Positions 39,201 to 44,902 of a DNA stretch of 64,000 nt are shown piece after piece. A model generated the notes under the pieces. It was not told the DNA's origin. It did no database searches and saw nothing but the letters and a program-made list of their open reading frames with translations. The first letter of the stretch is position 1. Each line of letters begins with the position of its first letter. The DNA comes from Sclerurus mexicanus (Eukaryota > Chordata > Aves > Passeriformes > Furnariidae): positions 62,001 through 126,000 of the forward strand of contig VWZF01005821.1 in the NCBI GenBank assembly GCA_013396755.1. The letters are read 5' to 3'. Position numbers and translations under genes: made by a program.

Positions 39201-42200
39201 TATCTCTTCTTAGTATACAATTTTATATAAAAATAGAGAAAACTGTTGAGATCTGAGCCTTATTGAGTGCAAGTATAAGTGATCAGGAGAGATCTCAATC
39301 AGTTATAAATTGTAGTAAAAGCATTGTAATTTTGTGATATATTTGAGTCAAAGGACAAAACCAGGTATGCACAGAAGTGCACTTTAATCTGAATGAATGC
39401 TTGCTTAATTTAGGGTAACTTTTGGCTTGGAATTGAGTATTTGCAGAATACATAATAGGTCAGTGTGAAAATGTTTGTGTCTTCTGGAAAATTTATCAGA
39501 GAAATTACAGGGGAACAGTTAATAAACCCTTAAGTGTTTGAAGCTGCCAAATACTTTCCTTCCAAAAATCTGCTTGCGTTCTTTTTGAGGAAGCTATGGA
39601 GGAACCAGGCATAAACTGAACATTGAAGGAAAGCCATCTGTTTTTTGCACAGCATTCTGCATAACCTTGTATTTCAGGCAAGGTCTAACACAGATGCACG
39701 TTTAAAGGTTAAGGGTGCTTGCCTGCTATGAGTACATCTGTGTTAGACCTCTTCCACCTGAATTCACAGCTTGCATGTTCTGGGCAAGTGACCCAGCTGC
39801 CATACCCTGGGGCATTTTAGAGCAAGGCGTTTTTCATTCCTCATACTGAAGTAGGGCTGCAGTGCATTTGTAGGTACAAAAGTCACAAAATCAGATGGAA
39901 CCACGCTGAAGGAAGAGCCTTCTCTTTACTGAGAGGAAGCAGGAGGTGGTCTTTCCTTCCTGTGTTTCCATAGAAGAAGAGATGTAGAGTTTATAGTAAA
40001 AGAATCATTTGTCTTTAGGCCCACTGCTTTTTCATGCTTTGTGTAATAAACTGCCAGATGTGTTTGTCCTTTTGAGACTTTTGGGGTTTGTGCCTACCTT
40101 TCTATGGAAATAATTCAGCCCAAAGCTTTTGACTCTACTGTGTTCATAGAAAAGATTTTAAGTATCCATTGATAAATAAGCTGTAAAATAGCTCACCTCT
40201 GTCTTTAGTCCACAGTATTTCAAATTAATAGAAGAGTGTGTGTCACAGATAGTGTTACATCGAAATGGAACAGACCCGGACTTCACATATCGTAAAAGAT
40301 TAGATGTAAATTTCAGCCACTTACTAGGTAAGTACTATGTTTGGAAATTATTAGTGTCATGCTTCTTTATATGTTCCAAAAACCAAGTTCAAACTGTATG
40401 TGTGATTAAGAATCTTATGTTCCATGTATATGTATAAATGTTTGTTGATTTTTTTCAAGATATTTGTGTAGATAAAGCAAGATTAGAAGAATGTGAAGAG
40501 AGAGCTTCTGAACTTTCCAGAAAAGTAAGTAATTTTTATGTTATGTGATCATAAGGTAGACACAGGGGATTACTTTAAAGATTCATGAATGGTGTAACTG
40601 AATGTCGCATATTTTTTAACTTCAAATTGCTATTACTTCTCTGTTAATGTGGGAATTTGGATGTTCCTTGTGGACTAGGAAGCAAAGTGGTATAAAGTAG
40701 CTTGCTTTAATTGAGATCTTTCTACCATTTATTTTAAGGTTTTGTGTCCAACTCTCCCAAAAATCAGTTGAGTACTTTATTTGAACAGTTATCACAAGAT
40801 AAGCAGTGGGAGAAAAAAAATAGATTCATTTGTATCTGGAAACTCTGTATTAATGTACATCCATGTCTTTTAAATACTATGTGTAATATAAAATTAAAAT
40901 ACATTAATACTTCATGTCCTTTCATATATTAAAGACCTGTAGTAGTGATACAGATGGTACTGCCACTTGGCAGACACATGAAAGTTAGAATAGCAGATGT
41001 GTGGCATGTGTCCTTAGTATTGTTAACATGTGAGTTTTAGCAAGCACAAAAGAAAAAGCTGAAATTTAAAGAAACTATGTGGAACTGACTGGTACCAACA
41101 ATTTTATTTCTTTTTCTTTTTTCTTAGTTTGAAAAAGATTTTGTAGTTCACCAGGAGACTCAGGCCCTACTGCAAAAAAAAGAAGAAAGAATCAATGAAC
41201 TTGAGACAGAATTACAAGCTTTTAAATCACAGGTATAAAGCAGTTTAAATGAATGTATGAAGTACTGGAAGGGACTTCATTTTGCATCTTCTGCAGATTT
41301 TGATAGTACAGTTGAGGGTTTTTTCAAAGAATTTTTGTTATTAATTATTATTGAATGTTAGTTTCCTTTATTTCTGTTTTATAAAAATAATTGTAATGTG
41401 ACATTAATTAGCTGTGCGAGTTCCTGGATGATCCTTTTATGCCTGAGCTCTGTTAATTAAACTAGTTTCTTATGTTTTATTTGGGTTTTGCTTTCAGTGT
41501 CATATATTTCCAAAGTAATTAACCACATAGGGTAATAAGTCTTATGCTTTTAGATTAGCATTCATCATTGTGATCTTTATCCCTCCACAGGAAATTGCTC
41601 ATTATGCAGTTTGCTTTACTGAAGCCTTACTATGGATATCCAGCAGTGAAAGAAATAACCTGTGGCTGGATAAGAACATTTCCTGATAATTTTTCAATTT
41701 TCAAGCATAAATAGTTTAAAATGTGATGAAGAGGAATAGTGCAGATTTTTGAGAGTATTTCTTGAGTTAACTTGTAACTGCTTTAGCTCTTAAATCTGTG
41801 TACAGAGACTGTGTGATCCAGTGACTTTTCCTGTGTTTTATTTCCTGGAATAAGAAGCACCGTCTAAAAATGGCTAAAGAAAGTATTGGGAAGACATGCA
41901 TATAGGTGGTTTTGTTATATTGGGTTTTTTACTACTTTTGAGGGTTTTTTTATACTTATTAGCTTCTTTTATTTTCTTAGTGAGGAAAATTAATTTAGAT
42001 CTTCTTTGCTCTGTTTAAAAATGTCCTTCCAATTCAGGTTTCTGGCCAAAATTAGCTTAATGTCAAAGTCAAACATTTAAAAGCAGCAATTACAGCAATT
42101 GTTGTGTTCTAAAAAACCAAATACAGTAAGAGTTGTATCTAATTCAGTATTTTTCTGTGTGTATCTTGAATACGTACTTACATACTTTTGGTAAGTGAAA

Positions 42201-44902
42201 TTGGTTTTCTCTCCTAGTTTTGTTTTTTTGTTGTTCAGTGTATTAAATATAACCTTTTTACGAGCAGACATAGCATAGTGTATGATTATGCTCACTAACT
42301 GTCATGCCATGAATTATCCTGCTCCTGTTAATGGGATACATGAAAAGTTTTGTAAATATCAAGTAATTGATTGCTGCAACTTAGTACTCTTATATCTGTC
42401 TAAAGAGGAAACTTTGGCTTCCATATGACATCAGTTGCAACTTAGCATGTCAACTTCCACCTCTACTGACTTTTTCTCCTGGTCTTGTTCCTTTACTCTC
42501 TCCTTGCATTTGGTATGTGTTTATGTATTTCTTTCATTACTAGAGCCTAATTGTTCAGAGTCTACTTGTCAGTACAAACTGCTTATGTTCAGAAATTCAA
42601 AACAATAATGCAGTTGTGCATGCATTTATTTACATTTACTGATATTCAGCTATTTCCTTTTAGAAATATTAAATCCTTTGCTTATTGTAGTTCCCTCCAT
42701 ATTTTTTAAAAATAAAGGGGACGCTGACAGCTCATAATTAGTTGAAAAGGTAATTAGTGCTATGACCATTAGATAAATATGTCTTATTTATTCTTTTGTT
42801 TTTTTGAAGCAACATTCTTTTTATGTTTGAAGGCCTATGATAGAAGTTCTTCAAATAGTAAAAACAATTTTTTTTTTTACTTTTCAATCTATCTTGATAT
42901 GGTATAGACGTCTTTACATACAGTATAGATGTCTAGAAAAAGAAGCTGGTGTGTAAGGCAGCTTTATTTTTTGGAAGGATTTTTTTTCATCATTGCTTTG
43001 TGTTTTCAGTTGTGTGGAATCAGAATGCTCCTGTATTGGAAGATATCTCCTTTTCAACAGAATTGCTTGTCTCTTCAGAATCTGCTGTTATGTCCTTGGA
43101 ATGTTTCTCTGTAATCTGTATGATAAGTAAGAACAATAGAGACTGAGATGTTACTTTTTTTAATTTGAGCTAAACTTTTTTAAATTTTGAGTCTAGATAA
43201 AATCTCATAAAGAAACCTATCACACCCTCTCTTAGATCATGGTCAGTGATATATGGCAAATGGGATACAGCATTTCAGTTTGTCACTTTTGATGTGCATC
43301 CCCAAGCCCAAATGTTTGCCTCAAATATTGAGACTTTGATTATGAAATCCAAAGCATGTTGGCCACATTCATATTTGATCTATACAAGAAAAATGGCTCT
43401 GACTTTCAACTGGCTTTCTGGATTTAATCTATAAACTATGATTGTTATGGCATTTTGTTGATAAAAATGTGAAACTAAGTAAGAATATTTTCCTTATCAG
43501 TATGGCTCTTTGCCACCTGGTTTTCTGCCATCAACATGTGGAGATGCATCTGTTGTTCCACTGGAAGGTGCGGGACCACATCAACCTCCACCACCTCCTC
43601 CTCCACCACTGCTTTCTAATGGAGCAATTCCACCACCACCACCACCCCCTCCTCCTCCACCACTTCTGAGTGGCTTGGGAGCTCCTTTGGCTTTTGGTGG
43701 TGCTCCTCCACCACCACCTCTTCCAGGCCTGCCTGGAATACAGTGGTCTCCGCCTTCATGTTCTTTGCCATTTGGAATGAAGCCTAAAAAAGAGTTCAGA
43801 CCTGAGATTACCATGAAAAGACTCAACTGGTCAAAGGTAAATACTTAATGTAAAATCTGACATCGAACTTAGGGTAAATGGATTGTCAGGAGTCAGACTA
43901 GATAAGCAATCAATGCATTAATTAAAATTATGTAAGATGTGAATACTTTCTTGCCTCTAGGTTTTTATTGTTTTCTGAAAACTGTTTCATTGACCCATGA
44001 CTCATCTGGGCAAGTACCTGTTGACTTTATGAGGTGCCTGGAAAAGTTAGTTCTTGTCTAGAGCAATACAACCTTGATGCCAGCATGCTTCCAGGGTCCT
44101 ACCACTCCTTGTCTTCTAGCAGACTCTTTACATTGGATCAGTCACTGCTCTGTACTGATAGCTGTAGTTTCCAAGCAAGTGTCTTGCATCTATCTAGCCT
44201 GGATTGTGGAAAGAAGCAGTACAGGTCTCTCCATTTGTCCTTAGTATAAATGTACATATGTAAGTTTAATGGCTGACAAAATATAGTCAGTTTGTGGTTT
44301 TGGGGTTTTTTTGCCTCTCCATTGTGACAGAATTAAGTATACCAGGACTACCAATCTACTGAGTTTGGAAACTATTATTTTTTAGACCAAAATAAGTCAG
44401 TAAAGAGATTTTCAGTTTGATGAAGTAATCAAGCTACATTCTAAAAAGTAAGGTACTTAATATCTAGTTCAACCAGCTGTGTTCAGAGACTATTTAAAGT
44501 TTACTGAAGTTTTAAATTTAGACCAAAGGTAATTTGCTACATTTAGACCTTGGATAACAGAGTATGTTGTCGGCATTTTTAGAATCAGTTTGTCCAAAAG
44601 CACTTATTTTAAGCATTGCTATTTTCATTGAGAATTATATTAACAAGTCTAGAAATGAGTTATATACTAAAAGTTCATGTGTTCTAAAGAGCTCTGAGCT
44701 ATTTCCTTTAGACTCTATAGAGCACAGTTGCTGCATAGTATCAAAATAATGAAATTAGTAAAATACTGTTTTGTTTCTTGCTTGTAGATCAGGCCTCAGG
44801 AGATGACAGAATCCTGTTTTTGGGTTAAGGCAGAGGAGGACAAGTATGAGAATGCTGACATGCTTTGCAAATTGGAACTTACATTTTCTTGCCAAAAAAG
44901 GG
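181..44902 (+). CDS. DIAPH3: DIAPH3 (diaphanous-related formin 3, mDia2), partial, 16 exons
   Basis: Span from the first to the last coding exon visible. DIAPH3 is a Rho-GTPase-controlled formin that nucleates and elongates unbranched actin filaments at the cortex, in filopodia and in the cytokinetic ring; DID-DAD contact keeps it inactive until a Rho-family GTPase binds. The exons join to 639 codons plus one base with no stop or frameshift. Residues by local numbering: e1 1-11, GTPase-binding region in e2-e3 (12-104), DID/FH3 105-about 314, dimerisation 315-393, coiled coil 393-489, FH1 about 515-575, FH2 from about 585. It fits DIAPH3 better than its paralogs because of stretches such as FASIRIPRSKKERPPLP, VTSPDDLDFRLHIRNEFMR and MTESCFW, which match the human protein as I recall it. 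The human protein is about 1190 residues, so roughly half is here. The first coding exon and promoter lie left of the window, the rest of FH2 and DAD lie right. All introns are GT-AG except intron 10 (AT-AC). Confidence 0.96.
3352..3980. repeat. Target-site duplication pair around the solo LTR
   Basis: GGAGG at 3352-3356 and again at 3976-3980, immediately outside the TG and CA ends. In an undisturbed CR1 copy this position should hold a single GGAGG-like stretch, which agrees with one insertion event. Confidence 0.72.
3357..3975. mobile_element. Solo ERV LTR nested in CR1, TSD GGAGG
   Basis: The block begins TGTCTTGGTTTAG and ends AACTATAACA, so it has TG...CA ends. It is flanked by a 5-bp direct repeat, GGAGG at 3352-3356 and 3976-3980. 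The bases outside it rejoin as ordinary CR1 sequence (minus-strand frame around 'KAF.T'), so this is a clean later insertion. At 619 bp with no internal coding region or second LTR it fits a solo LTR left by recombination. A 5-bp duplication suits gammaretrovirus-like or ERVL-like elements. Orientation is undecided; an ATAAAAGG motif near 3409 lies too close to the left end to settle it. Confidence 0.78.
6310..6735 (-). mobile_element. Probable ERV LTR fragment, antisense
   Basis: The run TTTATTTATATGG near 6342, then GCTTTTATCCAGCCACTTCATACATATTCATTACATTG, resembles the reverse complement of an avian ERV LTR, with an AATAAA-type signal near its 3' end on the minus strand. Ends and target duplications could not be fixed. 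The block also holds two copies of a 24-bp motif (6554-6577 and 6638-6661). The call rests on resemblance only. Confidence 0.4.
6554..6661 (+). repeat. Two copies of AATTCAKGTATTCCTTGATAAAGG
   Basis: AATTCATGTATTCCTTGATAAAGG at 6554-6577 and the same with one base changed at 6638-6661, start to start 84 bp apart. This looks like a local duplication inside the LTR-like block. Confidence 0.75.
7150..7800 (+). pseudogene. Degraded gag-like ERV relic (tentative)
   Basis: An open frame at 7165-7683 and the sequence after it run through a W/P/H-rich part, then a Ser/Pro/Thr/Ala-rich part, then a basic and Glu-rich part with stops (about 7680-7800). That order is reminiscent of the variable N-terminal gag region of avian ERVL-like elements. 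No capsid major homology region, zinc knuckle or protease is visible. The alternative is a chance open frame in unrelated DNA. No host protein is recognised. Confidence 0.3.
9379..9401. repeat. Small perfect hairpin
   Basis: GGCTGAAAT, loop GTGTT, ATTTCAGCC: a 9-bp stem. An overlapping alternative arm TTTGGCTGA at 9365-9373 is the reverse complement of TCAGCCAAA at 9396-9404. No function is implied. Confidence 0.7.
11241..11414 (+). CDS. DIAPH3: DIAPH3 exon e2 (linker and start of GTPase-binding region)
   Basis: 58 codons, phase 0 at both ends, between ATGTTTTCAG and GTAAGA. The exon starts LDRFASIRIPRSKKERPPLP, close to the human FASIRIPGSKKERPPLP. A diverged Ser/Asp-rich linker follows, then KPLSEREVIALFEKMM, the start of the conserved GTPase-binding region. 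A longer open frame from 11154 runs into it from intron 1 but has no homology before the acceptor, which fixes the exon start. Confidence 0.95.
11415..14856 (+). other. DIAPH3: Intron 2 of DIAPH3
   Basis: A GT-AG intron of 3442 bp (GTAAGA ... CTATTCCAG). It is mostly A/T-rich sequence in which I recognise no gene. A short stretch at about 13685-13714 matches the 3' end of avian ERV LTRs (listed separately), and AAATTRAAATT tandem-like sequence lies at about 14458-14493. Confidence 0.88.
13685..13714 (+). mobile_element. Tiny LTR 3'-end relic
   Basis: CTCTATCCCTGCCGAAACCAGGACA is nearly the canonical 3' end that I recall for common avian ERV LTRs (AACTCTATCCCAGCCGAAACCAGGACA). Nothing upstream clearly continues the LTR, so only a scrap remains, or the match is partly chance. 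Confidence 0.4.
14857..14961 (+). CDS. DIAPH3: DIAPH3 exon e3 (GTPase-binding region)
   Basis: 35 codons, phase 0 at both ends, between CTATTCCAG and GTAAGT. It begins EDMNLNEDKKMPLREKDF and ends QYISTASKS, almost identical to human DIAPH3. This part contributes to the Rho-GTPase-binding surface next to the first armadillo repeat of DID. Confidence 0.96.
18533..18556 (+). repeat. (TTTA)n microsatellite
   Basis: About six TTTA units in intron 3. Confidence 0.8.
18893..19650 (-). mobile_element. CR1-Y-like LINE fragment, antisense
   Basis: The + strand reads as a decayed reverse complement of the CR1-Y family: GACCTCTGGAGGTAGTCTTGTCCAACC, then GGGCAACCTGTTCCAGTGCTTGACCA, GTATGTCCATGTCTCTCTCATGCTGGG and TTGGTGCATGGGATTATTCCTCC, ending around CCCTCTGAATGGCAG. 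The 3' end is near 18893. There are many substitutions and small deletions and no intact frame, so it is old. Confidence 0.8.
21097..21227 (+). CDS. DIAPH3: DIAPH3 exon e4 (start of DID/FH3)
   Basis: 131 nt between TGTTTCAG and GTAACA: 43 codons plus AG. It encodes GSLKNRRKISPQEFIQDLKS and continues DERLVTCLESLRVSLTSNPV, the first armadillo-type helices of the diaphanous inhibitory domain. A serine codon is split across the next intron (AG/C). Confidence 0.96.
21228..25170 (+). other. DIAPH3: Intron 4 of DIAPH3
   Basis: A GT-AG intron of 3943 bp (GTAACA ... CTTCCTAG). It is A/T-rich, with poly-T runs and no repeat family or gene I can name. Confidence 0.88.
25171..25245 (+). CDS. DIAPH3: DIAPH3 exon e5 (DID)
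   Basis: 75 nt between TTCTTCCTAG and GTAAGG. It completes the split Ser, encodes WVENFGREGLGLLLDVLERL then VETK, and leaves AA for a split Asn. This matches human WVESFGHEGLGLLLDILEKL, a DID armadillo repeat. Confidence 0.95.
25246..25328 (+). other. DIAPH3: Intron 5 of DIAPH3 (83 bp)
   Basis: A very short GT-AG intron (GTAAGG ... TTATTCAG), close to the lower size limit for vertebrate introns. The split Asn codon (AA/T) rejoins correctly. Confidence 0.88.
25329..25398 (+). CDS. DIAPH3: DIAPH3 exon e6 (DID)
   Basis: 70 nt between TTATTCAG and GTATGG. It completes Asn and encodes QDRVVKRSQHKVIQCLRAFM then NNK, matching human QEKVVKKNQHKVIQCLKALM then NT. It ends in phase 0. Confidence 0.94.
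25399..25792 (+). other. DIAPH3: Intron 6 of DIAPH3
   Basis: A GT-AG intron of 394 bp (GTATGG ... TGTTGTTTAG). I see nothing else in it. Confidence 0.88.
25793..25929 (+). CDS. DIAPH3: DIAPH3 exon e7 (DID)
   Basis: 137 nt between GTTTAG and GTAAGT. It encodes YGLERILGEERSLLVLTKAI and continues NMMTDIVKLLSAMCIVGEEN, with AT left for a split Ile. This is a strongly conserved DID stretch (human YGLERIMSEERSLSLLAKAV ... NMMTDVVKLLSAVCIVGEES). Confidence 0.96.
25930..26397 (+). other. DIAPH3: Intron 7 of DIAPH3
   Basis: A GT-AG intron of 468 bp (GTAAGT ... CTTTCTCACAG). I see nothing else in it. Confidence 0.88.
26398..26503 (+). CDS. DIAPH3: DIAPH3 exon e8 (DID)
   Basis: 106 nt between TTCTCACAG and GTAAGA. 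It completes Ile, then encodes LEKILEAVTAAAEERNVERF and SPIVEGLQDNSVQLQ, ending in phase 0. It matches human LEEVLEALTSAGEEKKIDRF ... IVEGLRHNSVQLQ. Confidence 0.95.
27401..27665 (-). mobile_element. CR1 LINE fragment with internal deletion, antisense
   Basis: AGACTGGTTTGGGTTGAAAGGAACC, then TTGACCTTGAACACTTCCAGGGATGGGACATCCACAAC, is the 3'-terminal CR1 region in reverse complement. At about 27555 it jumps to TCTCAAGTGCACATTTCTGACTCGTG and CTCAAGTCCTTCTCTG, which belongs several hundred bases further into CR1. A large internal segment is therefore missing. Confidence 0.8.
29795..30162 (+). mobile_element. ERV LTR fragment, + orientation
   Basis: The 3' part reads GCTACTGCAAAAATTAACCCTGTCCTGGCCAGAACA, a diverged form of the LTR end I know from avian ERVK-like elements. 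Upstream are TGATGTGTGGTATAGAATAAACTTTGGGTC and CAATGCTCCCCACTGC-type sequence in the expected order, with a deletion between them. The left edge is uncertain. Confidence 0.62.
33385..33692 (+). mobile_element. ERV LTR fragment, same family, + orientation
   Basis: GCTTTTATATCTAAGCTGATGCCATAGGGTATGGAATATCACTTTGGTTAGTTTGGGTCAGCTG, then CTCAGCAGTAGCCAAAACACTGGTGTGTTACCAGCACC and GAAATGAACTCCATC...CCAGACC, follow the order of an avian ERV LTR of the same broad family as 29795-30162. The 3' end is near 33692; the 5' end is missing or unrecognisable. Confidence 0.7.
35734..36268 (+). mobile_element. CR1 LINE, 3' fragment, sense to DIAPH3
   Basis: The sense CR1 order is visible: TGTTTGCAGTTTTGGGTACC, GTCCAAACAAGGGCCATGAGGATGGTGAAGGG, GGAGACTGAGGGGAGACCTCA, GTGGAACAGACTCCCTAGGGAAGTGG, TGATCCCTGTATGTCCCTTCCAAC and TATTCTATGATTATATGATT at the 3' end. 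It covers the end of the RT frame and the 3' UTR, with a stop early in the frame. Confidence 0.9.
36472..36996 (-). mobile_element. LTR element with TSD GTTGA, minus orientation
   Basis: On the + strand the block begins TGCAAGG and ends CCCCACAACA, so it has TG...CA ends. It is flanked by GTTGA at 36467-36471 and 36997-37001. On the minus strand an AATAAA signal (36525-36531) lies about 55 bp from the 3' end, which supports a minus orientation starting TGTTGTGGGGGTGCATGG. At 525 bp with no internal region it fits a solo LTR. It includes a CpG-bearing stretch (TTCGCGAAGCCTAGCCGCGG) that is rare in the surrounding sequence. Confidence 0.65.
37524..37634 (+). CDS. DIAPH3: DIAPH3 exon e9 (end of DID)
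   Basis: 37 codons, phase 0 at both ends, between TCTATTACAG and GTAAGC. It encodes VACMQLINALVTSPDDLDFR and LHIRNEFMRSGLKEILP, nearly identical to human DIAPH3, at the end of DID. Confidence 0.96.
37635..38044 (+). other. DIAPH3: Intron 9 of DIAPH3
   Basis: A GT-AG intron of 410 bp (GTAAGC ... TTCCTTGTAG). I see nothing else in it. Confidence 0.88.
38045..38163 (+). CDS. DIAPH3: DIAPH3 exon e10 (dimerisation region), ends at a U12 donor
   Basis: 119 nt: 39 codons plus GA. It encodes HLKCIKNEALDIQLKVFNEH then KEEDMIEFSHRLEDIRSEL. The Asp codon is split GA/T. It ends directly before ATATCCTTTT, with no GT nearby that keeps the reading. Reading on would give YPFEDQ and soon a stop, none of it homologous to formins, so the exon end is fixed by the match to human RLEDIRAELDEAYDVYNMVW. 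Confidence 0.95.
38164..38173 (+). promoter_or_regulatory. DIAPH3: U12-type 5' splice site
   Basis: ATATCCTTTT immediately after the split Asp codon. It would be recognised by U11 and then U6atac snRNPs. Confidence 0.92.
38174..38752 (+). mobile_element. CR1 LINE inside the U12 intron, sense
   Basis: A 5'-truncated sense CR1: AGTGGCATCTTAGCTTATATCAGACATAGTG, CTGGTGAGGCCACACCTTGAATCCTGTG, GTCCAGAGAAGGGCAAAGAAGCTGGTGAAGGGTCTG, GCAGTGAGGTGGGGGTTGGCCTCTTCTCCCAAGTAA and GATGACCTTAGAGGCCTATTTCAACC. It spans the RT C-terminus and 3' UTR; an open frame at 38315-38596 keeps the familiar GGCSEVGVGLFSQV. CR1 similarity begins right after the U12 donor motif, within a base or two of 38174. No clear target duplication is seen, which is usual for CR1. 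Confidence 0.92.
38875..38890 (+). promoter_or_regulatory. DIAPH3: U12 branch site and AC 3' splice site
   Basis: TCCTTAAC at 38875-38882 pairs with U12 snRNA; the likely branch adenosine is at 38880 or 38881. The terminal AC is at 38889-38890. The short spacing is typical of minor introns. Confidence 0.9.
38891..39007 (+). CDS. DIAPH3: DIAPH3 exon e11 (dimerisation region), starts at an AC acceptor
   Basis: 117 nt. The first T completes Asp, then EVNDVYNMVWNTVKDTSAEG and YFLSILQHLLLIRNDYFI, leaving CG for a split Arg before GTATGT. It matches human EAYDVYNMVWSTVKETRAEG ... YFISILQHLLLIRNDYFI. Confidence 0.96.
39008..40208 (+). other. DIAPH3: Intron 11 of DIAPH3
   Basis: A GT-AG intron of 1201 bp (GTATGT ... 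GTCTTTAG). It contains a perfect 16-bp inverted repeat at 39681-39750, listed separately. I recognise nothing else. Confidence 0.88.
39681..39750. repeat. Perfect 16-bp inverted repeat, 38-nt loop
   Basis: AGGTCTAACACAGATG at 39681-39696 and its exact reverse complement CATCTGTGTTAGACCT at 39735-39750. A second, competing pairing exists: CAGGCAAG at 39675-39682 with CTTGCCTG at 39718-39725. The sequence is not a simple repeat. It could form an RNA hairpin of about 70 nt in the intron, or be a remnant of a small inverted-repeat element. Confidence 0.8.
40209..40327 (+). CDS. DIAPH3: DIAPH3 exon e12 (dimerisation/coiled-coil region)
   Basis: 119 nt between GTCTTTAG and GTAAGT. It completes Arg, then PQYFKLIEECVSQIVLHRNG and TDPDFTYRKRLDVNFSHLL, leaving G for a split Asp. 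The human equivalent is QQYFKLIDECVSQIVLHRDG then MDPDFTYRKRLDLDLTQF. Confidence 0.96.
40328..40459 (+). other. DIAPH3: Intron 12 of DIAPH3 (132 bp)
   Basis: A short GT-AG intron (GTAAGT ... TTTTTTCAAG). The acceptor is CAAG preceded by a T-run. Confidence 0.88.
40460..40524 (+). CDS. DIAPH3: DIAPH3 exon e13 (coiled coil)
   Basis: 65 nt between TTTTCAAG and GTAAGT. It completes Asp (G/AT), then ICVDKARLEECEERASELSR and K, ending in phase 0. The human equivalent is ICIDQAKLEEFEEKASELYK. The Glu/Lys/Leu-rich heptads start the coiled coil before FH1. Confidence 0.94.
40525..41127 (+). other. DIAPH3: Intron 13 of DIAPH3
   Basis: A GT-AG intron of 603 bp (GTAAGT ... TTTTCTTAG). I see nothing else in it. 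Confidence 0.88.
41128..41232 (+). CDS. DIAPH3: DIAPH3 exon e14 (coiled coil)
   Basis: 35 codons, phase 0 at both ends, between TTTTTTCTTAG and GTATAA. It encodes FEKDFVVHQETQALLQKKEE and RINELETELQAFKSQ, matching human FEKEFTDHQETQAELQKKEA ... INELQAELQAFKSQ. This coiled coil leads into FH1. Confidence 0.96.
41233..43500 (+). other. DIAPH3: Intron 14 of DIAPH3
   Basis: A GT-AG intron of 2268 bp (GTATAA ... TCCTTATCAG). A/T-rich with no recognisable repeat or gene; the small open frames at 42929-43146 and 43246-43434 show no homology. Confidence 0.88.
43501..43836 (+). CDS. DIAPH3: DIAPH3 exon e15 (FH1 and start of FH2)
   Basis: 112 codons, phase 0 at both ends, between TTCCTTATCAG and GTAAAT. 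It opens YGSLPPGFLP, then has three polyproline tracts of 8, 11 and 5 prolines separated by LLSNGAI and LLSGLGAPLAFGGA, the FH1 sites that bind profilin-actin. It ends PFGMKPKKEFRPEITMKRLN then WSK, the FH2 N-terminal lasso, where the conserved Trp docks into the partner FH2. Proline codons mix CCA, CCT and CCC, so the tract is not a pure triplet repeat. The minus-strand poly-Gly frame here is a shadow. Confidence 0.97.
43837..44787 (+). other. DIAPH3: Intron 15 of DIAPH3
   Basis: A GT-AG intron of 951 bp (GTAAAT ... TTGCTTGTAG). I see nothing else in it. Confidence 0.88.
44788..44902 (+). CDS. DIAPH3: DIAPH3 exon e16 (FH2 lasso/linker)
   Basis: 115 nt between TTGCTTGTAG and GTGAGT: 38 codons plus one G. 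It encodes IRPQEMTESCFWVKAEEDKY then ENADMLCKLELTFSCQKR; human reads IRPHEMTENCFWIKVNENKY then ENVDLLCKLENTFCC. The donor GTGAGT at 44903 leaves phase 1. It is the last coding exon found; the FH2 knob and post domains, and DAD, must lie beyond 64000. Confidence 0.95.

Noticed and set aside
43581..43826. Minus-strand open frame rich in glycine
   Set aside because: It is the complement of the DIAPH3 FH1 proline codons (CCN gives GGN) and has no independent support.
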